A stretch of 64,000 nt of DNA from Enterocloster lavalensis (GTDB lineage Bacteria; Bacillota; Clostridia; Lachnospirales; Lachnospiraceae): the NCBI RefSeq assembly GCF_902364025.1, contig NZ_CABJCG010000010.1, forward strand, positions 62,001 to 126,000. The letters are read 5' to 3'. The position numbers and the translations under genes are program-made. The notes under the pieces were generated by a model. That model was not told the DNA's origin, did not search any database, and was given only the letters and a program-made list of their open reading frames with translations. The number at the start of each line of letters is the position of its first letter. Positions within the stretch are counted from its first letter, which is position 1. Positions 36,266 to 43,993 of the stretch are shown here, in pieces.

Positions 36266-37204
36266 ATGGCTGACTTATCTGTCCGCATTCCCGTGGGAAA
36301 ACGGGAACTGTGCTTTAAAAATCCGATCATGCCGGCCGCCGCCGGGCTGGGCGATCTGATCGAATACGGAAAATACTACGATTTGAGCAGGCTGGGCGCG
36401 CTGATGCCCAATTCCATCATGATGGAAAGCGGTTCGGTTTCCAGAGCCAGGAAGCTCTACGGCGCGGAGTACGGCTACATCACCTCCCTGGGCAGCAACA
36501 GCCTGGGCGTGATGGAATTTGTGAAAAAGATCGCCGTGCATCTGCCCTGGCAGGAATCCCCTCTGATTCTGAACCTGAAGGCCGAGGACCTGGAGGGGCT
36601 GGTAAAGCTGGCCGGTACCGCGGCGGGCTGCCGGGAGGTGGCGGGAATCGAGATCAACATGAACTGCCCCTACTCCATGGCGGCCACAGACCCGCGCCAG
36701 TATTGGCGGGATTACGGATGGCTGCGGGAAATGATCCGGGGCGTCCGGGAGGCCGCGGGGGAGAAGCTTCTGATCATCAAGGTGCCCACCACCATGGTGG
36801 ACGTGGAGGACATCGCCGCCATTGCCAGGGAGTGCGGGGCGGACGGGTTTACCTCCTTCGGCGCGCTGACCGGCTGCGCCATCGACGTTCACAGCCGTGA
36901 ATTCCGCTGCGGAAACAGCGGCAGCGGCGGCTACTGCGGTCCGGGACTCAAACCCCTGGCCCTGTGGAGCTGCAGCCGGGTGCACAAGGCCGTGGACATC
37001 CCCATTTTCAGCGCAGGGGGCGTGACAAATGCCGATGATGTGATCGAGCACATCATGGCCGGGGCCTGGATGGTGCAGGTGGGCTCCGCCAATCTGACCA
37101 GGCCGGATTTTATGCCCCGCCTGATCGAATCCCTGGACCGCCGTCTGGACGAGCTGGGAATCCGCTCCCTGGACGAAATCCGGGGCTGTGTGAAGCCGCA
37201 CTAA
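36266..37204 (+). CDS. Dihydroorotate-dehydrogenase-like flavoprotein
   Basis: 312 residues with the DHODH/DPD TIM-barrel pattern: 'NPIMPAAAGLGD' at the start, a mid-protein catalytic region 'EINMNCPY' with Cys134, 'LLIIKVPT', and FMN-phosphate sites 'PIFSAGGVTNADDVIEHIMAGAWMVQVGS'. In true DHODH the motif is SCPN; here the Asn after CP is Tyr and the following residues are SMA, closer to the CPHGM of dihydropyrimidine dehydrogenase. The substrate is therefore probably not orotate. With PyrK-like and AbgT genes it may form a reductive or oxidative catabolic unit. Confidence 0.8.
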   Translation: MADLSVRIPVGKRELCFKNPIMPAAAGLGDLIEYGKYYDLSRLGALMPNSIMMESGSVSRARKLYGAEYGYITSLGSNSLGVMEFVKKIAVHLPWQESPLILNLKAEDLEGLVKLAGTAAGCREVAGIEINMNCPYSMAATDPRQYWRDYGWLREMIRGVREAAGEKLLIIKVPTTMVDVEDIAAIARECGADGFTSFGALTGCAIDVHSREFRCGNSGSGGYCGPGLKPLALWSCSRVHKAVDIPIFSAGGVTNADDVIEHIMAGAWMVQVGSANLTRPDFMPRLIESLDRRLDELGIRSLDEIRGCVKPH

Positions 37205-37214
37205 GCGTTTTATA

Positions 37215-37248
37215 AGGCCGCTGCCTGGCTTTTGGGGCAGCGGCTTTA
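37215..37248 (+). terminator. Intrinsic terminator after the DHODH-like gene
   Basis: GCCGCTGCC (37217-37225) and GGCAGCGGC (37236-37244) form a 9-base stem followed by TTTAAGATTTT, 13 bases after the stop at 37204. Confidence 0.75.
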
Positions 37249-37282
37249 AGATTTTAGGGTTTTCTAATAAAAATGTCACAAA

Positions 37283-37304
37283 TTTATCACATTTCATTGA
37301 TAAA
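37283..37304 (+). promoter_or_regulatory. Inverted repeat upstream of the HtrA gene
   Basis: TTTATCA and TGATAAA separated by 8 bases lie 55-76 bases before the htrA start. The spot suits an operator, but no regulator is assigned. Confidence 0.3.
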
Positions 37305-37358
37305 CTTATTCCCAGAATCGGAACAAATGAGAATGTTCAGAGAAAGGGGTGCGTGTTC

Positions 37359-38780
37359 ATGTATGAGAATGGACAGCAGTATGAAAATGGAATGAATTAC
37401 AGCCAGGGTCCGCAGCAGGGCCCGGGTTCTTACAATAACCCAGGGGGCGGAGCGCCGCGGCCGGGCGGGCCGTCCAGGCCGCCCCGCAGGAAGAAGGGGG
37501 GAGCGGTCAAGAGAGTGGCCGGTCTCATCGCCGGCGCAATTCTGTTCGGCGGCGTGTCGGGCGTCACCATGGTGGGCGTAAATATGGCGGCCGCCAGTTT
37601 TCTGCCCCAGGCCGTGTCTGCGCCAGAGGGAACCGCGGAAACGGAGGAGCAGAAGCCACAGGAGACCCAGACGCCCGGCCAGGATAACGGGAGTATTGAG
37701 AATATCCAGCCTCCGGCGGGGAAATTTTATGGCAACGGCGGAGGGCCCTACAGCTCCGGCGGTGTGGACGTGTCCTCCATCGTGGAGGAGGCGATGCCCT
37801 CTGTGGTGGCGATCACCAGCCTGATGGAGTATCAGAGCAATGATCCCTACTCCTGGTTTTTCGGGGGCGGCGGCACGCAGACCTACGAGGTGCCCAGCAG
37901 CGGTTCCGGCATCATCGTGGGGGAGAACGACAAGGAGCTGTTGATTGTGACCAACAATCACGTGGTGGCGGACTCCAAGGAATTGAAGGTGGCGTTCATC
38001 GACGACGAGGTGGTGGAGGCGGCCGTCAAGGGTACGGATTCCGACTCCGATCTGGCGATCATCGCGGTACCGTTGGAAAATATCCCGCAGGAGACGCGGA
38101 ACAAAGTCCGGGTGGCGAAGCTTGGAGACTCCGACGCTCTCAAAGTAGGGCAGGGCGTGATCGCCATCGGCAACGCCCTGGGTTACGGCCAGTCGGTGAC
38201 CGTGGGTTACGTCAGCGCGCTGAACCGGGAGGTGCGCACCTCTGAGAATAACACCAGGACGCTTCTGCAGACGGACGCGGCCATCAACCCCGACAACAGC
38301 GGAGGCGCCCTTGTGAATATGAAGGGCGAGGTGGTCGGCATCAACGCGGCCAAGTACGCCTCCACCGAGGTGGAGGGCATCGGCTACGCCATTCCCATTT
38401 CCAAGGCTGAGGATATCATCGGCGATCTGATGAACAAAAAGACCCAGACCCAGGTGGCCGAGGAGAAAAGGGGATATCTGGGAATTCAGGGTATCACCGT
38501 GGACATGGACACCGCCAAGGCCCTGGGGATGCCCGAGGGCGTGTATATTTACAAGATTCTGGAGGACGGGGCGGCAGCCGGTTCCGGTCTGTTTGAGAAG
38601 GACATTATCACCAAGTTCGACGGTCAGTCGGTGAAAACCATGGCGGATCTGCAGGAGGTGCTCACCTCCTACGAGGTTGGGGAGACGGTGGATTTGACGG
38701 TGCAGTCGCTGCAGGACGGGCAGTATGTGGAGCACAAGGTGCCGGTCACCCTGGCCCCCATGCCGGCGGATGAGCAGTAG
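37359..38780 (+). CDS. HtrA/DegP-like membrane-anchored serine protease
   Basis: About 473 residues. A Gly/Pro/Asn-rich cytoplasmic N-terminus comes before one membrane segment ('AGAILFGGVSGVTMVGVNMA', about residues 55-75), a trypsin-like domain with the triad H201, D231 and S314 (NNH, SDL, NSGG), and a C-terminal PDZ domain from about residue 365. The enzyme degrades or refolds damaged envelope proteins on the outer face. GAAAGGGG at 37342-37349 selects the ATG at 37359 over a GTG at 37353. The gene is monocistronic, between terminators. Confidence 0.92.
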   Translation: MYENGQQYENGMNYSQGPQQGPGSYNNPGGGAPRPGGPSRPPRRKKGGAVKRVAGLIAGAILFGGVSGVTMVGVNMAAASFLPQAVSAPEGTAETEEQKPQETQTPGQDNGSIENIQPPAGKFYGNGGGPYSSGGVDVSSIVEEAMPSVVAITSLMEYQSNDPYSWFFGGGGTQTYEVPSSGSGIIVGENDKELLIVTNNHVVADSKELKVAFIDDEVVEAAVKGTDSDSDLAIIAVPLENIPQETRNKVRVAKLGDSDALKVGQGVIAIGNALGYGQSVTVGYVSALNREVRTSENNTRTLLQTDAAINPDNSGGALVNMKGEVVGINAAKYASTEVEGIGYAIPISKAEDIIGDLMNKKTQTQVAEEKRGYLGIQGITVDMDTAKALGMPEGVYIYKILEDGAAAGSGLFEKDIITKFDGQSVKTMADLQEVLTSYEVGETVDLTVQSLQDGQYVEHKVPVTLAPMPADEQ

Positions 38781-38797
38781 GATAGCTCCATTTATTG

Positions 38798-38829
38798 AAA
38801 ATGCTTCCTCTTGTTAGGGGAGGCATTTT
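38798..38829 (+). terminator. Intrinsic terminator of the htrA-like gene
   Basis: AAAATGCTTCCTC (38798-38810) pairs with GGGGAGGCATTTT (38817-38829) around loop TTGTTA, with one G-T pair and one mismatch, 18 bases after the stop. Confidence 0.8.
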
Positions 38830-38839
38830 GTTATATACT
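38811..38839 (+). promoter_or_regulatory. Predicted promoter of the clpX-like gene
   Basis: -35 TTGTTA (38811-38816), 17-base spacer, -10 TATACT (38834-38839). The -35 is the loop of the preceding terminator hairpin. Confidence 0.5.
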
Positions 38840-38886
38840 AAGAGGAACGGAGACTCTATTTTTGAGAAGCAGAGAGGAGAAATACT

Positions 38887-40320
38887 TTGGGAGAGAGCGA
38901 TAAGAACCAGGATGAGATAAAGGAAAATCCCGCCGGTCCGGAGGACAAGGGCCAGGCGCGGGATGACGATCAATATGAGAAGGTATGTTACATATGCCGC
39001 AGGCCGGAGAGCAAAGCGGGAACCATGATCTCCATGCCCGGGGGTATGAACCTCTGTCACGACTGCATGCAGAAGGCATTTGACACGGTGACCAAGAGCG
39101 GCATGGACCTCTCCAAGCTGCCCGGGATGCCGTATATGAACATGAATCTCAACGAGATGAATTTAAACCAGCCCGGTATGGAGATTCCCAAGAAGCAGAA
39201 GATCCGCAAGAAAGCGGACAAACAGCCGGCGCTGTCCATGAAGGATATCCCGGCTCCGCACCAGATCAAGGCCCGGCTGGACGAGTACGTGATCGGCCAG
39301 GAGAAGGCTAAGAAGGTGGTTTCCGTGGCCGTTTACAACCATTACAAGCGCGCGTTCCTGGATGGGAAGCCTGAGGAGGAGACCGTCCCCGGGCCGGATG
39401 AGGAAGTGACCATCGAGAAATCCAACATTCTGATGATCGGCCCCACGGGCAGCGGCAAGACGTATCTGGTGAAAACCCTGGCCCGGCTGCTGGACGTGCC
39501 CCTGGCCATCGCGGACGCCACCTCCCTGACGGAGGCGGGGTATATCGGAGACGACATCGAAAGCGTGGTCAGCAAGCTGCTGGCCGCTGCGGACAACGAT
39601 GTGGCGCGCGCCGAAAAGGGCATCATTTTCATCGATGAGATCGACAAGATCGCCAAGAAAAAGCAGACCAACACCCGGGACGTCAGCGGCGAATCCGTGC
39701 AGCAGGAGCTACTAAAGCTGCTGGAGGGCAGCACGGTGGAGGTGCCGGTGGGGTCCAACCAGAAGAACGCCATGACGCCCATGGCTACGGTCAATACGGA
39801 CAATATCCTGTTTATCTGCGGCGGCGCGTTCCCCGACCTGGAGGAGATCATTAAGGAGCGGCTGACCAAAAAGTCCTCCATGGGCTTCGGCGCGGTGCTG
39901 CGGGATACCTTTGACAAGGATCCCAACCTGCTTAGCTACGTGACCAACGAGGATTTGCGGACCTTTGGCATGATCCCCGAGTTCCTGGGACGCCTGCCCA
40001 TGACGGTGACCCTTCAGGGGCTGGACCGGGATATGATGGTGCGCATCCTCAGAGAACCGAAGAACGCCATCACCAAGCAGTATGAGAAGCTGCTGGCCAT
40101 GGACGAGGTCCGGCTGGTGTTTGAGGACGACGCCCTGGACTGGATCGCCGGGGAGGCCATCAAGCGGGGCACGGGCGCCAGAGCGCTGCGGGCTATCCTG
40201 GAGGAGTTCATGCTGGATATCATGTATGAGATTCCCAAGGACTCCAACATCGGCTCCGTGGTGGTCACCCGTCCGTACCTGGAGAAGAGCGGCGGGCCGC
40301 TGATCCGAATGCGCGGCTGA
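38887..40320 (+). CDS. clpX: ClpX-like ATPase, divergent
   Basis: 477 residues, longer than typical ClpX (about 420). The zinc-binding domain has C34-C37 and C57-C60. The AAA+ core has Walker A GPTGSGKT (about 185-192), pore loop GYIG (about 218) and Walker B 'IIFIDEIDKI' (about 246-255). Two functional loops deviate: the RKH substrate loop reads NQKNAMT, and the ClpP-docking IGF loop reads MGF (332-334). Start is a TTG at 38887, with GAGGAG 8 bases upstream. ClpX unfolds proteins for ClpP; no clpP is adjacent. It may be a second, specialised copy. Confidence 0.85.
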   Translation: MGESDKNQDEIKENPAGPEDKGQARDDDQYEKVCYICRRPESKAGTMISMPGGMNLCHDCMQKAFDTVTKSGMDLSKLPGMPYMNMNLNEMNLNQPGMEIPKKQKIRKKADKQPALSMKDIPAPHQIKARLDEYVIGQEKAKKVVSVAVYNHYKRAFLDGKPEEETVPGPDEEVTIEKSNILMIGPTGSGKTYLVKTLARLLDVPLAIADATSLTEAGYIGDDIESVVSKLLAAADNDVARAEKGIIFIDEIDKIAKKKQTNTRDVSGESVQQELLKLLEGSTVEVPVGSNQKNAMTPMATVNTDNILFICGGAFPDLEEIIKERLTKKSSMGFGAVLRDTFDKDPNLLSYVTNEDLRTFGMIPEFLGRLPMTVTLQGLDRDMMVRILREPKNAITKQYEKLLAMDEVRLVFEDDALDWIAGEAIKRGTGARALRAILEEFMLDIMYEIPKDSNIGSVVVTRPYLEKSGGPLIRMRG

Positions 40321-40349
40321 TATTACACGGATGATCCCCATAAGTTTGT

Positions 40350-40371
40350 ATCCGCAATTTTTTCCGCGGAT
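40350..40371. terminator. Short hairpin between convergent genes
   Basis: ATCCGC (40350-40355) and GCGGAT (40366-40371) around an A/T-rich 10-base loop, between the clpX stop and the minus-strand protease remnant stop. The stem is short and there is no clear T-run. Confidence 0.3.
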
Positions 40372-40440
40372 TTATTCCCTCAGATGAAGAAATGTCTGGA
40401 ACAGATCCAGCGCGCCATACCCCCACTCGCGGTTGGGGGA
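40372..40440 (-). pseudogene. C-terminal remnant of an S8 (subtilisin-like) peptidase gene split by the prophage
   Basis: Read on the minus strand, this stretch encodes SPNREWGYGALDLFQTFLH, then LRE and a TAA stop (40372-40374). The block 'NREWGYG' plus 'LDL' is the usual C-terminal ending of Clostridia S8 peptidases of the Csp/subtilase type. The frame continues only to 40470, where it meets the integrase end. No S8 catalytic domain is present, so the rest should lie beyond the right end of the prophage. The junction (attL) is between about 40435 and 40467. Confidence 0.7.
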
Positions 40441-40467
40441 GCGAAAGTTAATACAAACAAAAGAGCG

Positions 40468-41889
40468 TCAAAGAAAATCGATAAAGTTTACGAAACTGTT
40501 ATCTGCATTAAGATGTATTTCTTTTATAATCGAACGCCAAAATGCCTGTTTGTTCTGGCGGGACAGATGTTCGTACATTTCGTGCCAGCCGGAGTGCAAA
40601 ACTGTCTCAAGCTCCTTATAGGATCGCTTGGGAGCCGGGAGCGTCTCGATTGACATAGCCTTGATGTCGGACGAAATACGTTCATACTCAGAATCGTATT
40701 TTTCATCAGATATACGTCCTTTTTGGTACATGTTATTCAACCGATCAAGCTCAGCAAGCAGTTTTTCCTTGCTGGGCTTTTTCTTTTCTACGGGGGCCTG
40801 AGCACTGATCCTTGTCAACAAAATTTCTTCCCGCTGGCGGTAACGCTCCTTTTCCTCATCGATATGACCGAGAAGATACTTTTCAATCGTGGCCTCGCTC
40901 GCTATCTTGCTATAAGTGCACGACTTTTTATAGCACCAGTTCTGGCAGCGATAATAGCGAAGAGGATCCTTTAGAGGTTTGCCAGTATGACTATTTTTGG
41001 TAATCCTATTTGCACTCATAGGACGCCCGCAGATGGGGCAATGTATCAGTCCGCAAAATAGATACACCTCTCCAGTTCCGAGATTGCTTTGATATACTTT
41101 GATATTTTTCCGATTGATTTCGCGGATCTGGATGTACTGATCGAACGTAATGTAAGCCGGGCAATAGTTTGGGTTTTCCCGGTAGGCACCGAAGTACATT
41201 GTATTTTTGCACATGGTTATAACTTGGCTCATTGTGATAACTGGGCCGTATTTTTCGGTCAAGTACAGAAACGCTCCGCGTTTTGATTGATGGACCAAAA
41301 AGTGGCGAAAGAATTCTTCCACATACAATTCGCGTTCCGGATCCTTCACGACAACTTTGGCACCAGATTCATTCCGAACCACTTTATAACCGTATGGCTG
41401 AGCTCCGGAGATGGCCTTGCCAAGGCGGACCGATGCCTCATTCACGAAGCATATGCGCTCAGAGGTCGTATCAGTTTCGTTCTGATTGATCGACAACATA
41501 ATGTTGACATTCAGACGCCCCTCACGCGTCTCCATATTCATATTCGGCTCGGCCGTAGCGATCCAGCGGGCTCCATGGGCGTCTAAGATATCTTGCACCT
41601 TATAGAAATCACCAACATTTCGAAACCAGCGGTCCATCTTCCAAAAAATGATAACATCGATTTCGTTCCGTTTGACAGAACTTAGCAGATTTTTAATTTC
41701 TTTTCGATCACGTAGGTTTTTACGTGCAGTTTTACCTTGATCAGCATAGACGCCGGCCACTACCATGTCGTGATCTTTGGCATACTGGGTAAGGTAGCTC
41801 AGTTGAGCCTCCAGGGATTTGCCATGCATGGCCTGCTCTGCAGTAGACACACGAATATAGATTGCACATCGAAGCACTTTTTTCACCAC
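40468..41889 (-). CDS. Large serine recombinase (phage integrase)
   Basis: 473 residues. The resolvase domain has 'CAIYIRVSTAEQ' with catalytic Ser15 and downstream 'IIFWKMDRWFRN' with the conserved Arg. A recombinase domain and a zinc ribbon (CGLIHCPICG and CQNWCYKKSC) follow, and a coiled-coil segment lies near residues 350-410. This enzyme integrates and excises the prophage without homology. The start is a GTG at 41889 or the adjacent GTG at 41886, with GAGGAG about 10 bases away. It sits at the extreme left end, next to attL, facing the host gene. Confidence 0.93.
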   Translation of the reverse strand: MVKKVLRCAIYIRVSTAEQAMHGKSLEAQLSYLTQYAKDHDMVVAGVYADQGKTARKNLRDRKEIKNLLSSVKRNEIDVIIFWKMDRWFRNVGDFYKVQDILDAHGARWIATAEPNMNMETREGRLNVNIMLSINQNETDTTSERICFVNEASVRLGKAISGAQPYGYKVVRNESGAKVVVKDPERELYVEEFFRHFLVHQSKRGAFLYLTEKYGPVITMSQVITMCKNTMYFGAYRENPNYCPAYITFDQYIQIREINRKNIKVYQSNLGTGEVYLFCGLIHCPICGRPMSANRITKNSHTGKPLKDPLRYYRCQNWCYKKSCTYSKIASEATIEKYLLGHIDEEKERYRQREEILLTRISAQAPVEKKKPSKEKLLAELDRLNNMYQKGRISDEKYDSEYERISSDIKAMSIETLPAPKRSYKELETVLHSGWHEMYEHLSRQNKQAFWRSIIKEIHLNADNSFVNFIDFL

Positions 41890-41941
41890 TTAAAATCATC
41901 TCCTCAAATTATACGAAAAAAGAGTACAAAAAAGACGCCCC

Positions 41942-42078
41942 TTGCCAGAACGTCCCTGAGATGATATAATGCAGTTGCATACTTTTTGTTTCTTATCATC
42001 TTCATCAGGGACTGAAAACTCTGGAAGGGTAAGAATCTGCAAAAGTCTCCGTGTTCCCGCACGGGGGCTTTTGTTTTT
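41942..42078 (+). ncRNA. Candidate small RNA between integrase and hicB
   Basis: Plus-strand -35 TTGCCA (41942-41947), 17-base spacer, -10 TATAAT (41965-41970), predicted start near 41977. About 100 bases follow, ending in a hairpin (AAAAGTCTCCGTG / CACGGGGGCTTTT, about 42037-42070) and TGTTTTTT. No open frame with a ribosome site is visible in it. Complementary pieces TTGCA/TGCAA and TTCTTA/TAAGAA suggest folding. It runs opposite to its minus-strand neighbours. Confidence 0.5.
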
Positions 42079-42482
42079 TAGTTCCGCGGCTGTACGTTGA
42101 GGTATTCCATCAGGGACACCTCCAGCAGTCGGGAATAATTCACATCATTGACTTCAGCCAATTCCTTCAGCCAAGATGGAATGGTAACATTCGTTTTGAC
42201 CCGCCGGTTGCGCATTTCGTTCCGGACCAGATCCGGGAAAATTGTTACGGGAGATACGAGGCAGCCGTCGCTATCCTCCGGGGAAATTGCCAGGGACGGA
42301 TCAGGAAGAACCTCGCCGCCTCTTTCCATGCCATATACATGCAATTCCAGCGACTCCCTGGCGTCTGCCTGCGCCGCCTCGATATCCTTACCATATCCAA
42401 TACACCCGGGAAGGTCAGGAAAGTATACACTGTAACCGTCTGCCGATGGCTCCAGAACCGCCAAATAAGTCAATTTCCGCAT
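42078..42482 (-). CDS. hicB: HicB-family antitoxin
   Basis: 134 residues. The N-terminal half is the HicB partial RNase H-like fold ('YSVYFPDLPGCIGYGKDIEAAQADARESLELHVYGME'), and the C-terminus has a ribbon-helix-helix-like segment ('RVKTNVTIPSWLKELAEVNDVNYSRLLEVSLMEYL', split by a loop) for DNA binding. AAGGAG 10 bases upstream selects the ATG at 42482 over a GTG at 42491. It lies 33 bases after the toxin gene and should neutralise HicA and repress the operon. Confidence 0.9.
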   Translation of the reverse strand: MRKLTYLAVLEPSADGYSVYFPDLPGCIGYGKDIEAAQADARESLELHVYGMERGGEVLPDPSLAISPEDSDGCLVSPVTIFPDLVRNEMRNRRVKTNVTIPSWLKELAEVNDVNYSRLLEVSLMEYLNVQPRN

Positions 42483-42515
42483 AATTTGCACGCTCCTTTT
42501 TTGATGGCGGGGCTT

Positions 42516-42698
42516 TTATTTTAGCCCCGCTTGTTTTAGGATACTGTTTAATGTACCTTTTGCGATATCCCCGGAATGCTTTGGTACTGTGACCTTGCCT
42601 TTTTTGGTCGGATGTTCGTACTGTACATGCGACCCCTTTGTTTCGCTTTCGTACCATCCATCATCCCGGAGAAGTTTAACTATCTCTCGTACAGTCAT
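42516..42698 (-). CDS. hicA: HicA-family mRNA interferase toxin
   Basis: 60 residues, the standard HicA size and double-stranded-RNA-binding-like fold: 'MTVREIVKLLRDDGWYES', then 'KGSHVQYEHP' with the catalytic His24, and 'VPKHSGDIAKGTLNSILKQAGL'. HicA cleaves mRNA when not bound by HicB. TAAGGAGG lies just before the ATG. A strong promoter with a palindrome sits upstream. It provides prophage stability or abortive defence; which is not visible. Confidence 0.93.
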   Translation of the reverse strand: MTVREIVKLLRDDGWYESETKGSHVQYEHPTKKGKVTVPKHSGDIAKGTLNSILKQAGLK

Positions 42699-42721
42699 GT
42701 CGTATCCTCCTTACACTATCT

Positions 42722-42775
42722 ATTATACGCCTGTTTTGTGCGTATGTCAATAGATAATGCGCATAAATCATGCGT
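42722..42775 (-). promoter_or_regulatory. hicAB promoter and candidate operator
   Basis: On the minus strand TTGACA (42750-42745), 17-base spacer, TATAAT (42727-42722): a consensus sigma-A promoter. Just upstream of the -35, GCGCAT and ATGCGT arms 5 bases apart (about 42759-42775) form an inverted repeat that HicB could bind. Confidence 0.8.
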
Positions 42776-42778
42776 ATT

Positions 42779-43015
42779 TCAAAAGATTTCCGCTTTGAAA
42801 CCATGACTAAGCAACCATTCTGCGGAGAACGCCTTCTTCTCAAGGGGAGCGCTGGGGAGTGCGCAGATACATTTGTAGATACCCGCCCAGAAAACTAGCT
42901 CATTATCAGGAATGGGAACGCCATATTTGCGACAATATGTCAATAGCACATCCTTATCCATGGAAAACAGGGCCGCATCACGCTCGCGCTTAAATGCCTC
43001 AATGTCAAAACCCAT
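42779..43015 (-). CDS. Small conserved phage protein, unknown
   Basis: 78 residues, acidic-to-neutral, with 'MGFDIEAFKRERDAAL' and 'YCRKYGVPIPDNELVFWAGIYKCICALP'. I do not recognise a function. Its ATG follows the stop of the next upstream gene with no gap (TGA ATG), and GAGGTGG precedes it, so the pair is translationally coupled. Being in the immunity region next to hicA and the repressor, it may be part of lysogenic expression. Confidence 0.7.
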   Translation of the reverse strand: MGFDIEAFKRERDAALFSMDKDVLLTYCRKYGVPIPDNELVFWAGIYKCICALPSAPLEKKAFSAEWLLSHGFKAEIF

Positions 43016-43324
43016 TCATGCCACCTCGTCGAAGAAATCGAGTTCACAGATCGATTCATTTACACTTTCAAGAACGTCGTTGTTCTTGATGTAGGATACC
43101 CAGGCTGAGGGGGAATCCGACTTAACCACAGACCGCAGGTTGTTATACAGGCTCTCCGCCGCCGCCGTCCACATTTTGTAAGCCGCTTTTTCCACCTCAT
43201 AATCAGACCACGGTTTTTTTCGCTTGGCATTCTGGCCGATCTGGAACTGCCGGGCCTTGCGCAGGAATGTTTTGTAGCCGTCAAGATTGTTTTCCAGGTA
43301 TTCTATAAATTCTTTGAATTTCAT
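43016..43324 (-). CDS. Small phage protein, unknown
   Basis: 102 residues, helical and charged, with Trp-containing segment 'AAYKMWTAAAESLYNN'. No family is recognised. The ATG at 43324 has AGGAGGAAAAACC upstream, and the stop abuts the next gene. It lies 11 bases after the repressor on the same strand, so it is probably co-transcribed with it from the lysogenic promoter. Confidence 0.7.
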   Translation of the reverse strand: MKFKEFIEYLENNLDGYKTFLRKARQFQIGQNAKRKKPWSDYEVEKAAYKMWTAAAESLYNNLRSVVKSDSPSAWVSYIKNNDVLESVNESICELDFFDEVA

Positions 43325-43335
43325 GGTTTTTCCTC

Positions 43336-43971
43336 CTAAAATTTTCCTCTTAACTCAACTACCTTGCCTATGATCTTTACGGGTTTTTTGACGATGTCCT
43401 CATTAGTAAATACCATAGGCTCATATTTGGAATTGTTCGACAAAAGCATGATTCCACCATCATATTTTTTGAGACGTTTGCAAGTAGCCTCATCACCGTT
43501 GACCATGGCGATAATCACTTCGCCACTTTCGGCGTCGTCTTGCTGCCGGACTATGACAACATCACCTTCATACATTCTTGGTTCCATGGAATCACCATGA
43601 ATCTGGAGGCCAAAAAAATCCCCGGTATTTGCCATTTCTTCCGATATTTCTTCGGTATCAATAATATCTTCGATTGCCTCAATAGGGACTCCAGCGGCCA
43701 CACGACCAAGGACATTGATGGTAACGCCAGGTTTTTTGTTTTTGACTCCGTTAGTTATTGGGACAACATTATTGTCCCAACCCATAAGATATGCGGGAGA
43801 AATATTTCCAATACTAGCGGCAGCTTCAATTTTATCAGAAGGAATGTTTGTGATAATATTATTTTCATATTTATAGAGAGTCTGCTTTGATACATTAATT
43901 TTATCTGCAAAGTCTACTTGGCTAATACCTAATTTTTCTCTTAAATTTTTGATACGTTCTCCAACGGTCAT
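43336..43971 (-). CDS. CI-like phage repressor (XRE helix-turn-helix plus S24/LexA-like peptidase)
   Basis: About 211 residues. The N-terminal helix-turn-helix is 'LGISQVDFADKINVSKQTLYKYE'. The C-terminal S24 domain has cleavage site A93-G94, nucleophile Ser128 (GDSMEP) and Lys165. Such repressors hold lysogeny and cut themselves upon RecA activation. GGGAG 8 bases upstream selects the ATG at 43971. Its promoter region carries the operator half-sites described in separate entries. Confidence 0.93.
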   Translation of the reverse strand: MTVGERIKNLREKLGISQVDFADKINVSKQTLYKYENNIITNIPSDKIEAAASIGNISPAYLMGWDNNVVPITNGVKNKKPGVTINVLGRVAAGVPIEAIEDIIDTEEISEEMANTGDFFGLQIHGDSMEPRMYEGDVVIVRQQDDAESGEVIIAMVNGDEATCKRLKKYDGGIMLLSNNSKYEPMVFTNEDIVKKPVKIIGKVVELRGKF

Positions 43972-43993
43972 TTCTATAACTCCCTTCTGCATG

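Noticed and set aside
37287..38735. 482-residue minus-strand frame opposite the htrA-like gene
   Set aside because: Shadow; the plus-strand protease has an intact catalytic triad and PDZ domain.
40384..40653. Plus-strand ORF after clpX (MKKCLEQIQRAIPP...)
   Set aside because: It lies antisense to the S8 remnant and integrase C-terminus, has no ribosome site, and crosses the predicted attachment junction.
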